Numbered from the stretch's first letter, positions 8,093 to 17,489 are shown. The stretch: DNA of 52,649 bases from Hellea sp. (GCA_020628425.1 JAHDEZ010000008.1:1-52649); one strand, 5' to 3'. Notes: a model not told the origin generated them from the sequence alone. Numbers and translations are program-made.

Positions 8093-8924
8093 ATGAAATA
8101 TGTGTGGGCTTTCTTTTTAACGGCGTTCGTTATGCTGGGTTGTCAGCCTCAAACATTCCTGCCGGACATCACATCTTTTGAGCAAGATGTTGATGTCATT
8201 TATAAAAAAACATTCGATGATAATTACCGCGCTCTGCCAACGAAAGATTATGCGAATGTCTTGAATGCACATTTTCCGAAAGGAAATTATCTGGCCTTTA
8301 CTGAAATTGATGATGAGAGCCTTTTAGAGATAAATTCGAGTCTGACTAATTTTTTGCTTAAGACAAGTAAAGACCCGGCACAGATTATATGTTGCGCAAA
8401 GACGGCTTGATGAAGCCCGGAGTTTGAGCACCAGATTTCCTAAGGTGGATTTTCATTTGATCCCCGTTATTCAAAACTCCAAGTCATTCAAACTTGGAGA
8501 AGTGTCTGTCATCATGGCTACCTCTGATCAATTAATCCGTAAGCAAGTAGATGTTTCCCAAAAAACGGGCGTGATCATGGTCGGCAGCACTGGTTGTTTC
8601 TTCTCGCGTTTTGCGATGGAGCATATATCGGAAGACGAAATGTTAAGTCGATCGTTCAAAGATCACAGTTTGGGCCTTATGGGGAGTTGGGACATCTTAT
8701 CTCATCCCGCTATCGCAGAATATAATGCCGGTCCAGCGCCCGTAAAACTACAATATGTTTGGTCAGAGGCAGAGTGGCCGCAGATTAACTATTGGGGAAC
8801 GCCGACATTTTATTTCCTGAAAGACGGCGAGGTTGTTTATCGTCATACGGGATGGCGAAAGGATGATCGGCTTCAGAATTTGGAAAAAATGAGGACGGGA
8901 TTCGAATTAATCGGCCTTAGGTAA
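8093..8924 (+). pseudogene. Lipoprotein with thioredoxin-like C-terminus, split by a one-base frameshift
   Basis: Reading starts as a typical lipoprotein (signal peptide ending MLGC at residues 14-17) and runs to a TGA at 8408-8410. The downstream frame (8346 onward; nominal start TTG at 8424) continues without stops to 8924. Its upstream extension reads as a credible amphipathic helix (QRRLDEARSLSTRF). The two frames can be joined only between 8346 and 8410, and a run of six T at 8350-8355 is the natural slip site. The second half has GSTGCFFS and a GTPTFYFLKDGEVVYRHTGW segment that resembles the cis-proline strand of thioredoxin folds. It may be a decayed gene, a phase-variable one, or a sequencing error; I did not recognise the family. 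Confidence 0.7.
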
Positions 8925-8925
8925 A

Positions 8926-9540
8926 TCAACCCACCATCATTTTGATCGGATTAAAACTGCGGCGGTGGATCGGGCAAGGGCCGAGCTCGGTTAGCTTGGC
9001 CCGGTGGACCTCTGTACCATAGCCTTTGTGACGGGCGAAATCATAGCCGGGATAGCGAATATCGGCTTCGCCCATGAGGCGGTCTCGGGTGACTTTGGCG
9101 ATAATTGAAGCTGCCGCAATGGAGAGACAGCGGGAATCGCCTTTGATTAAAGTTTGTGCCGGACAGGGCAAAGGCGGCGCTTTATTACCATCAATTAATG
9201 CAGCCGTAGGGATTTCTCCGAGGACAGAAATCAGATTGTCTACTGCCCGCTGCATGGCAATCATGGTGGCGCCGAGGATATTGGCGCGATCAATTTCTTC
9301 TGGCTCAGCAATGCCGATTCCTGTCCGAGATGTTACCAAAATGTCATTCATTAGGAGTTCACGGGTCTCATGGGATAAGATTTTACTGTCATTGAGGCCT
9401 TGAGGGAGATTTTCCGGGTCCAGGATGACCGCCGCGGCGACAACGGGGCCGGCCAAGGGGCCACGACCCGCTTCGTCAATGCCGCAGACGGGGCCTGCGA
9501 ACCTTGACTCAAAAGTCCAATCTGGGGTTTTATTTGGCAT
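8926..9540 (-). CDS. rnhB: Ribonuclease HII
   Basis: Cleaves the RNA strand of RNA/DNA hybrids and removes misincorporated ribonucleotides. The catalytic carboxylates are visible: GIDEAGRGPLAGP (D and E), the aspartate in ALIDGNK, and the later one in KVTRDRLM. KGDSRCLSIAAASIIAKV and HKGYGT complete the family pattern. The start at MPNKTPDW (204 residues) gives the usual family length; an in-frame upstream start at 9600 would add 20 non-conserved residues. It converges with the broken lipoprotein (one base apart) and is divergent from the small secreted protein at 9645. Confidence 0.95.
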   Translation of the reverse strand: MPNKTPDWTFESRFAGPVCGIDEAGRGPLAGPVVAAAVILDPENLPQGLNDSKILSHETRELLMNDILVTSRTGIGIAEPEEIDRANILGATMIAMQRAVDNLISVLGEIPTAALIDGNKAPPLPCPAQTLIKGDSRCLSIAAASIIAKVTRDRLMGEADIRYPGYDFARHKGYGTEVHRAKLTELGPCPIHRRSFNPIKMMVG

Positions 9541-9644
9541 ATGTAAATTCTGGCCCGAATCCTGCACTTTTTGCAGTAACAGGGTTTGAGAAGATATCAA
9601 AGGTCTGTTAAAAGGCCGCTACGAAAAATTTTTAGGAGTTAAAC

Positions 9645-10049
9645 ATGGCTAAGTTTCTTTTGGGTGCAGCCGCGACAACAATCGCCGCGACAGCCATTTT
9701 TGCAACCTCTGCCAATGCCATTGATGATATGGCAACTTGCATGAGCGAAGGCGGTTCCGCTTTTGACCTGAACGGAACGCAGGTTTGTCTCGTTCCAATC
9801 CGCGCCCCCGAGTGGAGCGACCCGGTTTATGACGGGAACCAGTTAGGTATTATTGAATGTACCGGTAAGACCATCAATGACGGGTCATGGTGTCTTGAGC
9901 CTTTCGGTGGCGCTGCACTTCCGTCGGTAGAGACCAAGCCAAAACCAACACAGGCTGACCTGGATGCGATGACACAGTCAGGTCTGGAGACAGCTTCTGA
10001 AACTGTCACTGAAACAGCAACCGAAGCGGTTGAGGGTTCTGACCTTTAA
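9645..10049 (+). CDS. Small secreted protein of unknown function
   Basis: A 134-residue protein with a clear Sec signal peptide (hydrophobic residues 4-20, predicted cleavage after ANA near residue 25). The mature part has four cysteines (in ATCMSE, TQVCLV, IIECTG and GSWCLE) that could form two disulfides, followed by a low-complexity acidic Thr/Glu-rich tail. The ribosome binding site is strong (TTAGGAG, seven bases before ATG), and a good intrinsic terminator follows, so this is a single-gene transcript likely expressed well. I do not recognise the family. The location should be periplasmic. Confidence 0.7.
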   Translation: MAKFLLGAAATTIAATAIFATSANAIDDMATCMSEGGSAFDLNGTQVCLVPIRAPEWSDPVYDGNQLGIIECTGKTINDGSWCLEPFGGAALPSVETKPKPTQADLDAMTQSGLETASETVTETATEAVEGSDL

Positions 10050-10074
10050 GGGCTCATTTCCAGTTTGAATTTTA

Positions 10075-10100
10075 AACCCGCCTTTTCTGGCGGGTTTTTT
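10075..10100 (+). terminator. Intrinsic terminator after the small secreted protein gene
   Basis: An eight-base perfect stem AACCCGCC/GGCGGGTT with a short TTTTCT loop is followed by a run of T (TTTTTT within 10095-10100). It starts 25 bases after the stop codon at 10049. This is the clearest rho-independent terminator in the window. Confidence 0.9.
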
Positions 10101-10181
10101 ATTGGTGCTCTGTTCGAAACCTGTATGAATGATGAATAGGGAAGTCAGGCCGGGTTAAGTGACAATCGGATAAACGGGATC

Positions 10182-10811
10182 ATGATGAAGAGACGAAAAA
10201 CAAAATTACAAGCTTTAACCGTTCTGGCGGTATCCGTTCTAGGAATGTCCGCCTGTGCGTCCACAGTTTCCGAAGAAACATGTCTGGCGGGTAACTGGGA
10301 AGCGCAGGGCATGAAGGATGGTGCCAATGGTAAGTCTTCTGACCGCCTCTCCAAAATTATTGAAGCCTGTCAGGAATACGGAACGTCCGTCGATAACCGA
10401 GCCTATATGGTCGGCTACGAGCAGGGTTTGAATCGCTATTGTATCTATCAACGGGGTTATAATGCCGGCGAGAACGGCAACGCCTATAATCAAGTCTGTT
10501 CTGGTGATTTGGCCGAGGAATATGCGCCCGGCTATGATGAAGGCCGACAGAGATATCAGATTTACCGTCAGTATGATGAAATGGTCGAGCGTTATCAGTA
10601 TAAACGGCAGCGCCTTTACGAATATCGCCAGAGACTGCAAAATCCGGATCTGACCGACAGGCAGCGAAATGATATTCGTTACCGTATTCGACGTCTCGAA
10701 AATGACATCGACAATATGCGCTATAATATTCGCGAATTTGAACGTCGCTACCGACTTAACCGTCGCATGGATGATCGCGATTACCGCAGAAACCGCGACT
10801 ACGGATATTAG
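10182..10811 (+). CDS. DUF2799-type lipoprotein with Tyr/Arg-rich coiled tail
   Basis: A 209-residue outer-membrane-type lipoprotein: signal peptide with lipobox (GMSAC, cysteine near residue 26). Next comes a DUF2799-like region with repeated G-x-x-D/E-G and GY patterns (QGMKDG, YMVGYEQG, QRGYNAG, APGYDEG; residues about 40-125). The C-terminal 85 residues are extremely rich in Arg, Tyr, Asp and Asn, predicted helical and strongly charged. Either ATG (10182 or 10185) could start it. DUF2799 has no assigned function; an envelope structural role is only a guess. It converges with the cyclase gene three bases away. Confidence 0.75.
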   Translation: MMKRRKTKLQALTVLAVSVLGMSACASTVSEETCLAGNWEAQGMKDGANGKSSDRLSKIIEACQEYGTSVDNRAYMVGYEQGLNRYCIYQRGYNAGENGNAYNQVCSGDLAEEYAPGYDEGRQRYQIYRQYDEMVERYQYKRQRLYEYRQRLQNPDLTDRQRNDIRYRIRRLENDIDNMRYNIREFERRYRLNRRMDDRDYRRNRDYGY

Positions 10812-10814
10812 AGC

Positions 10815-12956
10815 TTAGTCTTGCACACAGGGCGGTAATTCTGCTCTCGCATCCTTGAGCTTTTGATCCAGAGATAACGGGACCTGAAAATCTTTGAGCC
10901 CACAGGCCGCCCCGTAAGCCATAGCGGTTGCGATGTCCTGATCACCGAGAGGCTTTTGGGCAATGGATTCAAATAATAGACGGGCTTCGTCCATTGCCCC
11001 CAAATGGTTGATGGCGAAGGCCTGGTAGACTTGATTGTCTTGGAGGTTCTTGGAATTTCTAACTTTGACAAGAGCAGTTTCCGTATCGCCGGACAGTCCG
11101 ATGGCTAGTGCGGAGAAATAATCCTGGTGCATTTCAGAAAGCTTACCTGCCGTTGCGATATGGGTTGTCAAAGCTTCAGCGTCGCCTTGATTAAACAGGA
11201 TAAATCCTTCGACTTCATCTAATCGGTTGGAAAACGTCAAAGAACGGGCATTCTCTAGGCGCTTAGTTGCGGCTGCCAGACGGCCTTGCAACAATAATGA
11301 GCGAATAGCATAGGCGTGACCAGTACCGTTTTTGGGATCATATTTTAAAATACGGTCATCCGAAAGTCGGGTCGAGAGATCATACTCTCCCAGAACGAGG
11401 ATAATAATCGGTTCAAACAGCCATTCCAATTCGCCTCGAATTTCAGTGGCATCTTCAACATATTTGACAGATGGGGTCTTTAGATTTCGCCAGTTGTCAG
11501 AGAAGAAATAGGCGTTCATCAAGGCCTTGTTGCTGACCATTTCCGTTTCTGCATCTTCAGAAGCTTTTTGCAGATTGCGCTCGATGATTTTTTGGGCGTC
11601 AAGCTTGTCGATTGGATTGCCGTCCGAATTCCTTTCAGGTAAATTGGCAACATCACCGGTTATAAAGTGGTGGTAAATATCAACAATATGTATGCGCGGC
11701 TCAGACCAAACAGGGTCGAGTTCCGAGGCGCGTTTAATGTGCTCAAATGCAGTAACCATATCAGGGTCATTGCGATCCTGATGCCAGAATTTTAAAAGAC
11801 TGCGACCTTTTTGAAAGGCAATAAAGGCATCGATATTTTCCGTCCCGACTAATACCATTCTATCGCGGTCAGCCTCTGATGTGACAACACCCATTGCGTC
11901 TGCAATATCTGTTGCCAGTCGGGACTGTAGCCGTGATAGATCTCCCAAGGTCTCGAATTCAAAAGACTTCGACCAGGCGAGCGTGCCGTCTATATCGTTA
12001 CTGACCTGCGCTATGAGAAGATATCCACTAACATTATCCAGAAAGCGTCCTCGAAATGACAAAGTTTCAGGGCCCGCTTTGGCGGTTGAATCGGTTTCCC
12101 TTTTGACAGCAAGCCCTTCCACTTGAAACAGCGCGTTAGTCAATATATCTGCCATGCCTTCAGCTAAATAATCCAATTCGGTTCGGTCAGTTTGATTTTC
12201 AAAGCCGAACACAACGATCTCCGATGCTTTGGCTTGCCATCCGCCGGGTTGTTGCAACTTGTAAATCTGAAAAGCCAAAAAGGTCGAAAATAACAAGGAT
12301 AGTAAGATTATGACTGGTGTAACCCTAAACTTTCGAAAAGCTCTCAGAAAACTGATCAGTAACGGAAAGCGCTTTCTACCAGGTGATAATTCATAGGCTG
12401 TCATACGTTCCGAGATGTTTTTGAGTTTTAAACCATCCCGTTTGCGCATTTTGATATCAAGGTCCTGCCCGACAAGATTAATAATATTTGATGATGCCAA
12501 TACCGTACCGGGCATAGCCATATCTTGTAGACGGGAGACGATATTGACACCGTGACCTAGCAAATCCCCATCTGAACGTATGGTCACATCCCCAACATGT
12601 AACCCAGCTCGCACAAGCCTGGTGTTCAATTCTGGATGATAGCTTCTTCCAGCTTTTAACTTTTGGAAAAAATCCATAGTAGCATTGACTCCGAGCTTTG
12701 CGCTTGAGAATTCGACAAGAAATCCATCACCCATAGTTTTGAAAATGCGTCCATCATTCTCAGTAACAACGTCAGCCAAAATGGAATGAACAATATCAGT
12801 CAACCGGATGGCATCCTGCTCATTGGCTTCGATTTTTCCGGTGTAATTACAAATGTCGACAGCCAGTAGGGTCGTCAATCGACGCCCCGTAGTTTGAAGA
12901 AAATTTTGTTCTGACTGCTCCACATTAAGCCCTACATCGAGGAAGTAAGATATCAA
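10815..12956 (-). CDS. Membrane class III adenylate cyclase with TolB-like and TPR-like output domains
   Basis: The N-terminal catalytic domain (residues 25-190) has metal aspartates D34 (AVDICNYTG) and D77 (KTMGDGF), a lysine before the GDG for adenine selection, and the GHGVNIVSRLQ transition-state loop. It therefore looks active and would make cAMP. One membrane helix follows (about 212-232). The C-terminal half begins with a FlgO/TolB-like segment (IVVFGFENQT, YLAEGMADILTNAL) and continues as helical repeats to residue 713, presumably periplasmic. The annotated start is TTG at 12956; a GTG at 12923 with AGGG six bases upstream is a better-placed alternative (702 residues). It stands alone between divergent and convergent neighbours. 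Confidence 0.88.
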   Translation of the reverse strand: MISYFLDVGLNVEQSEQNFLQTTGRRLTTLLAVDICNYTGKIEANEQDAIRLTDIVHSILADVVTENDGRIFKTMGDGFLVEFSSAKLGVNATMDFFQKLKAGRSYHPELNTRLVRAGLHVGDVTIRSDGDLLGHGVNIVSRLQDMAMPGTVLASSNIINLVGQDLDIKMRKRDGLKLKNISERMTAYELSPGRKRFPLLISFLRAFRKFRVTPVIILLSLLFSTFLAFQIYKLQQPGGWQAKASEIVVFGFENQTDRTELDYLAEGMADILTNALFQVEGLAVKRETDSTAKAGPETLSFRGRFLDNVSGYLLIAQVSNDIDGTLAWSKSFEFETLGDLSRLQSRLATDIADAMGVVTSEADRDRMVLVGTENIDAFIAFQKGRSLLKFWHQDRNDPDMVTAFEHIKRASELDPVWSEPRIHIVDIYHHFITGDVANLPERNSDGNPIDKLDAQKIIERNLQKASEDAETEMVSNKALMNAYFFSDNWRNLKTPSVKYVEDATEIRGELEWLFEPIIILVLGEYDLSTRLSDDRILKYDPKNGTGHAYAIRSLLLQGRLAAATKRLENARSLTFSNRLDEVEGFILFNQGDAEALTTHIATAGKLSEMHQDYFSALAIGLSGDTETALVKVRNSKNLQDNQVYQAFAINHLGAMDEARLLFESIAQKPLGDQDIATAMAYGAACGLKDFQVPLSLDQKLKDARAELPPCVQD

Positions 12957-13090
12957 ATGAGCCCTTCACACTCAATAGAAACTTCAAATACACGGAATGA
13001 TTGGTTCCCAGGCCGTTAACTCACGGATTATTGTTCATAATTTTCTACGCAGATGCTGGAGACTAAAGTGGGCATAGGCTATGAGAGCCC

Positions 13091-13771
13091 ATGCTTTCCG
13101 TCGTCATACCGACTCTCAATGCAGAAAAAAATCTGGCGGCTTTACTGACGCAACTGAGACCTATGTCTGATCTGGAGACTATTGTGAGCGATGGTTTGTC
13201 TATAGATCTTACGCAGGAACTTGCAATCCAATACGGGGCCCGGCTCGCACTGGGCAGCCCGTCACGGGGCGGACAACTCCGTCGTGGTGCGCAGTTAGCG
13301 TGTTCAGAGTGGCTCCTCTTTATTCATGCGGATTGTCGTCTCTCAGATAACTGGCGAGACCTCGTCGATCGCCATATTGCGACTCATCCGGAAAAGGCCG
13401 GGTTTTTCGGCCTAAAATATGACAGCCAAAAAATGGCTGCCCGCTGGGTCGAATTAATGGTAGTTTGGCGCAGTATGACCACACGTTTTCCACGCGGTTG
13501 GGCCTTGCCCTATGGTGATCAGGGATTGTTGATTTCGCGAAGGCTCTATGACGAAATTGGTGGGTATCCTGATTGGCCACTTTTTGAGGACGTTAAAATT
13601 ATTGAGAATATTGGCCGTGGTCGATTACAGCACCTGGGCGGCAAGCTCACGACTTGTCATAGCAAGTATGAACAAGATGGATTTATCAGGCGAGGCTGGC
13701 GGAATTTCTCGCTAATGCGACGTTATAAAAAGGGTGAGTCCATAGACAGTCTAATGAATGATTATAACTAG
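13091..13771 (+). CDS. TIGR04283-type family 2 glycosyltransferase
   Basis: A 226-residue GT-A fold enzyme of the group named rSAM/selenodomain-associated transferase 2. It opens SVVIPTLNAEKNL, has the nucleotide-binding SDG and HADCRL aspartates, and an acceptor-side LPYGDQGLLISRRLYDEIGG block. The length is normal. It overlaps the next gene by one base (TAGTG), a translationally coupled pair found together in many bacteria. No rSAM or selenodomain partner is visible here. Donor and acceptor are unknown. Confidence 0.85.
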   Translation: MLSVVIPTLNAEKNLAALLTQLRPMSDLETIVSDGLSIDLTQELAIQYGARLALGSPSRGGQLRRGAQLACSEWLLFIHADCRLSDNWRDLVDRHIATHPEKAGFFGLKYDSQKMAARWVELMVVWRSMTTRFPRGWALPYGDQGLLISRRLYDEIGGYPDWPLFEDVKIIENIGRGRLQHLGGKLTTCHSKYEQDGFIRRGWRNFSLMRRYKKGESIDSLMNDYN

Positions 13772-14343
13772 TGCGACCTCGTCTCATCATATTTGTCAAA
13801 GCCCCCTTAATGGGAAAGGCCAAAACCAGGTTAGCGGCTGATATCGGTCGCGTTCATGCCTGGCGCACCTATCGGGGCATGACCGCGCAAATTCTGCGCA
13901 ATGTTCAAAGCCCGAAATGGGAGACCATCATTGCGGTCACACCTCCGAAATGGCTCGGTAGGCTCCCGCTTTGGGCCGGTTTTCAACAATACGCACAGGT
14001 CGGCGGATCGCTCTCTCCACGTCTCGCACAGGCTTTCGCAACCAAAGGCCCAGTTGTAGTTATTGGCAGCGACAGCCCGCAAGTGACCCGCGCCGATATT
14101 ACGAGAGCCTTTAGGGAAATTCGACCTGGAAATTTTGTCTTTGGACCAGCAGATGATGGTGGCTTTTGGCTTATGGGTGCGCAAGGACCTTTGACCAGCA
14201 AACATTTTGAGAATGTGCGCTGGTCAACAGAGCACACATTGTCTGATCTGCATCAAAACCTCGACGGGGATATTATCCAGCTGCGGAGGCTCATGGATGT
14301 GGATAACCTTGAAGCCTTGAAACGCTGGCGAGCGGGGAGTTAA
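13771..14343 (+). CDS. TIGR04282-type nucleotidyl/glycosyl transferase
   Basis: A 190-residue protein of the rSAM/selenodomain-associated transferase 1 group, related to CofC-like nucleotidyltransferases. It starts at GTG inside the previous stop codon. Features are FVKAPLMGKAKTRLA at the N-terminus (substrate phosphate binding), VVIGSDSPQVT and FGPADDGGFWLMG (metal and base contacts). It almost always pairs with TIGR04283 enzymes, as here, so the two probably act in one short modification pathway. Its last four bases overlap the convergent lipase gene. Confidence 0.85.
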   Translation: MRPRLIIFVKAPLMGKAKTRLAADIGRVHAWRTYRGMTAQILRNVQSPKWETIIAVTPPKWLGRLPLWAGFQQYAQVGGSLSPRLAQAFATKGPVVVIGSDSPQVTRADITRAFREIRPGNFVFGPADDGGFWLMGAQGPLTSKHFENVRWSTEHTLSDLHQNLDGDIIQLRRLMDVDNLEALKRWRAGS

Positions 14344-15173
14344 TCGGCACTGTTAAATCGACCCGTCTTTAGAAATGAAACGGCGGCATCTATACAGTCG
14401 TCATTCTGCATCAGGAAAGAATGCAGGACCGGCATGCGGATGAAATCGGCGGCCCCGTCCAGGCGGGAACTTTCGACGGAAACAGTGCCGTCATCATCAC
14501 CTTTGAGTAGCGGATTGAACCCTTTTTCATCACCTTTACCGCCGGCCAAAATTCCAAACTCAAAATCCGGCACTGGGAGTTGCGGTATAAGTCCGTCTTT
14601 ATCAGTGCCCAGCTGTTGACCGGCCGGGCCGAACAGGCCTTTGAAGATAGGGTTTTGCTTAAGAACATCCGCGGGAACGGCACCATTATTAGGTGTTCCC
14701 ATCATGACCATGCGGCCAAACCTGGGATCGCTGCCTTGACTTAACATGCTGCGCACTACCAAACCGCCCATGGAATGCACGACCAGATTTATCTCTGAAA
14801 TACCGTCTAATGAATGAATGCATTGATGAAGGTATTCCGCCGCCTCTGTTATGGTAATGCGTGTGCTGGGATAACCAAATCCAAAAGTCAGATAGCCCTC
14901 GTCTTGTAGCCGGATTTTCATGGCATTAAAGGAGTTAGCTGTGCGTAGAATGCCATGCACCAGAATGACGGCTTTACCTTGCATTTCGCAGAGATTGGCC
15001 CGGCGTTTTATAAGTTCGAGTTTTTCCTGGCAACTTTCTAATGAGCCGAATTCTTTGCGGTTATTGTCGTGATCGAGCAGCCGATAATGGCCGGTCAATA
15101 TGTTTTGCTGGATCCGGTACCCTTGAAAGAAATGCACATCTCCCCAAAACTGCAATCCGCCCGCGGTTTTCAT
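14340..15173 (-). CDS. Alpha/beta-hydrolase, lipase/esterase type
   Basis: A 277-residue hydrolase with the oxyanion motif HGILRT near residue 73, nucleophile elbow HSMGG (LVVHSMGGLVV) and a late histidine in VLHSFL; an acidic member probably lies in GDDDGTVSV. The family acts on acylglycerols or other esters (PGAP1/LipA-like). I place the start at 15173 (MKTAGG) because that ATG overlaps the uracil-DNA glycosylase stop codon as ATGA, giving translational coupling. The longer frame to 15314 is only shadow within the upstream gene. No signal peptide is seen, so it is probably cytoplasmic or peripheral. Confidence 0.8.
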   Translation of the reverse strand: MKTAGGLQFWGDVHFFQGYRIQQNILTGHYRLLDHDNNRKEFGSLESCQEKLELIKRRANLCEMQGKAVILVHGILRTANSFNAMKIRLQDEGYLTFGFGYPSTRITITEAAEYLHQCIHSLDGISEINLVVHSMGGLVVRSMLSQGSDPRFGRMVMMGTPNNGAVPADVLKQNPIFKGLFGPAGQQLGTDKDGLIPQLPVPDFEFGILAGGKGDEKGFNPLLKGDDDGTVSVESSRLDGAADFIRMPVLHSFLMQNDDCIDAAVSFLKTGRFNSAD

Positions 15174-15943
15174 TTCAATGCCTCTATTTGACCTCGCAGA
15201 GACAGCATGTCCAACCAGCTGTCTTTTTTCAATGCTGGTTGTCGGAGCAAAAAGGCTGGGTGATAAATGGGCAGGGTCGGAATTTCCAGATCTCCAAGCT
15301 TCAGGGTCGTCCATTGGCCTCTGTTTTTCATAATGCCGGTCATACCGGTCAAGGCGCTAAAGGAAACCCCGCCGACCAGGACAATAATTTTGGGCGCAAC
15401 TAGTTCTATGTGCTTATGGATTAAAGGCAAGCAAGCCTCAATTTCTTCGGGTGTCGGGTTGCGGTTTCCGGGGGGGCGCCAATTAATCACATTCGTGATA
15501 TAAATTGTGTCCTCGTTCAGCCCGATTGAGGCGAAAATCCTATCCAGCAACTGTCCCGATTTGCCAACAAAGGGTTTGCCTTGTATGTCTTCATCCCGTC
15601 CCGGGGCCTCCCCTATGACCATAATATCGGCCTTTGGGTTACCCCGTGCAAAGACACTTTGGCGGGCATGATCACTAATTTCGCCGGCGTCAAATTCAGA
15701 AATGGCGAGTCGCAGCTGATCTAGATTTTCAATTTTTCTAACCAGCGCCTCGGCAGCGGCAGATTTTGGTGCGTTAGGGGTTTCTGGTTTGCGTGGTGCT
15801 GGGGACGAGCTTTTTGGTGCAGCAGGTTTTTTATCCGTGGCCGTTTGGGTTGGTAAACGTCGAGGCGTATTTTGGGGAATATCCGGCACATCAACGCCGG
15901 ATACATCCCACCACGCCAGCAAACTTTCTAAGGACCGCTCCAT
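15170..15943 (-). CDS. Uracil-DNA glycosylase, family 4-like, lacking most Fe-S cysteines
   Basis: Removes uracil from DNA. A 257-residue protein with a Pro/Ala-rich linker (residues 20-60) and a C-terminal UDG fold. Motif 1 is GEAPGRDED, followed by [26 protein letters not shown] and motif 2 YHPAFLL. Family 4 enzymes normally hold a 4Fe-4S cluster with four cysteines. Here only the one in IEACLPL is at an expected place; the N-terminal CxxC is absent and the usual KCRPP is NWRPP. This pattern is shared by a cluster-free alphaproteobacterial group. It overlaps both neighbours (TAATG with the RimK gene upstream, ATGA with the lipase). Confidence 0.88.
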   Translation of the reverse strand: MERSLESLLAWWDVSGVDVPDIPQNTPRRLPTQTATDKKPAAPKSSSPAPRKPETPNAPKSAAAEALVRKIENLDQLRLAISEFDAGEISDHARQSVFARGNPKADIMVIGEAPGRDEDIQGKPFVGKSGQLLDRIFASIGLNEDTIYITNVINWRPPGNRNPTPEEIEACLPLIHKHIELVAPKIIVLVGGVSFSALTGMTGIMKNRGQWTTLKLGDLEIPTLPIYHPAFLLRQPALKKDSWLDMLSLRGQIEALK

Positions 15944-17361
15944 TAGCTCGCGGTTCTCTTTTTAGGTTTTGCCCGTCGTTTCTTCACGGGGCTATGAAAC
16001 ACGGTTCCGACATTATTTTCAATGCATTCGATAATCGTTGTAGCGATATCCTTGCCAGTTGCGGTTTCAATCCCCTTGAGGCCAGGGGAGGAGTTTACCT
16101 CTAGAACTTTTGGTCCTTCACTGGTCCTTAAAACGTCGACGCCCGCAACATTGAGCCGCATGGCCTTGGCTGCTTTGATGGCAGTGGAGCGTTCTTGAGT
16201 GGTCAGTTTGATTTTCTTGGCGCTGCCACCCTGATGGATATTTGAACGAAACTCGCCGGGGGCGGCTGTGCGCATCATGGCGCCAACGACCTTGCCGTCG
16301 ACAACAAAACACCGAATATCGCTGCCTTTGGCCTCTTTGACAAATTCCTGTACAAGAAAGTGAGCGTCCAGCCCGCGAAAGGCATCCACCAGAGCCGTTG
16401 CGGCTTTACGTGTTTCCGCCAGGATAACCCCTTTACCCTGTGTGCTTTCCAGCAGTTTCACCACGACAGGTGCGCCGCCAACCAAATCAATAATGCCTTT
16501 GGTGTCCCTTGACGTGCGCGCAAAGGCGGTGGTGGGCATGCCGAGCTTATGTTGTGACAAAACCTGATGGGCCAGCAATTTATCGCGAGAACAGCCAATG
16601 GCTGCCGCCGGATTCAAACAATAAACGCCCATGCTTTCAAACTGACGCACAACGGCCATGCCATAAAACGTAATCTTCGAACCAATCCGCGGAATGATTG
16701 CGTCAAATCGGGGCAGGGCCTGACCATCAAAATGAACCTCAGGCTTTTCATTATTGATAGACATGTAGCAGCGACTGGTTGTGACAGTTTCGATGACATG
16801 GCCGCGTGCTTCTGCGGCCTCTATCATACGAGTATTGGAATAATTGCGAGGTTCCTGTGTCAGGATACCTATACGCAGTGGGCGTCGAGGTTGCCCTTTT
16901 TTGCGACTTTGTTTTTTATATAGAGCGTATTCAAGTTTTGGCTGTAAAAAAGATTTTCCTGGAGAGACCGATACACCTTTTTTTAAAGCTGAGCGGCCGA
17001 TCAACATGCGATATCCCATGGTCTCCCGGTTGGTCAGGGAAACATCAATGGGCCATTTTTGTCCGTCTATTAGAATGTGGGTTTCAATAACATATCGGCT
17101 TTCGGCGACACCATTGGAAGAGGTCACCATGCGGCGGTCTTTGACTTTGGCCGAGCAGATGACTTCAATCTCTGAGTCGTCCGGATCTGGATGCATGATA
17201 AAACGCACTTGTGGATTGGCTTCAGTACCGAATGGCTCAATAGCGACGGCATGCAAGGCTGATGTTCGGGCGCCAGTATCAATTTTGGCTTTAATTGCAG
17301 GCAAAGACAAATCCGGCAAAGCCGCCCATTCTTCCCAGCCCAAGTTTAAGGTTTCGCTCAT
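15943..17361 (-). CDS. RimB-like retropepsin-fold domain fused to RimK-like ATP-grasp ligase
   Basis: A 472-residue fusion. Residues 1-150 are an 'ATP-dependent zinc protease' (PF05618) domain, related to retropepsin-like RimB, with [13 protein letters not shown] (D28) and [10 protein letters not shown]. Residues 165-455 are a RimK-type ATP-grasp ligase ([54 protein letters not shown]), which adds glutamate to a protein or metabolite carboxylate. A basic tail ends the protein. RimK glutamylates ribosomal protein S6 in E. coli and RimB trims it in Pseudomonas. The start at 17361 is chosen because homology begins there; ATG at 17412 would add 17 unrelated residues. Confidence 0.85.
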   Translation of the reverse strand: MSETLNLGWEEWAALPDLSLPAIKAKIDTGARTSALHAVAIEPFGTEANPQVRFIMHPDPDDSEIEVICSAKVKDRRMVTSSNGVAESRYVIETHILIDGQKWPIDVSLTNRETMGYRMLIGRSALKKGVSVSPGKSFLQPKLEYALYKKQSRKKGQPRRPLRIGILTQEPRNYSNTRMIEAAEARGHVIETVTTSRCYMSINNEKPEVHFDGQALPRFDAIIPRIGSKITFYGMAVVRQFESMGVYCLNPAAAIGCSRDKLLAHQVLSQHKLGMPTTAFARTSRDTKGIIDLVGGAPVVVKLLESTQGKGVILAETRKAATALVDAFRGLDAHFLVQEFVKEAKGSDIRCFVVDGKVVGAMMRTAAPGEFRSNIHQGGSAKKIKLTTQERSTAIKAAKAMRLNVAGVDVLRTSEGPKVLEVNSSPGLKGIETATGKDIATTIIECIENNVGTVFHSPVKKRRAKPKKRTAS

Positions 17362-17489
17362 ATTATTGTACTTAATAGTGGCGCGGCAAATGTTACACTT
17401 TACCAGAGCCATGCTAAGGTCTAATCCCCATAGGGAATTACGCCTGAATCTGGCTTTTGAAAAGAGAAGATTGAAACAAAGAGGTTGAT

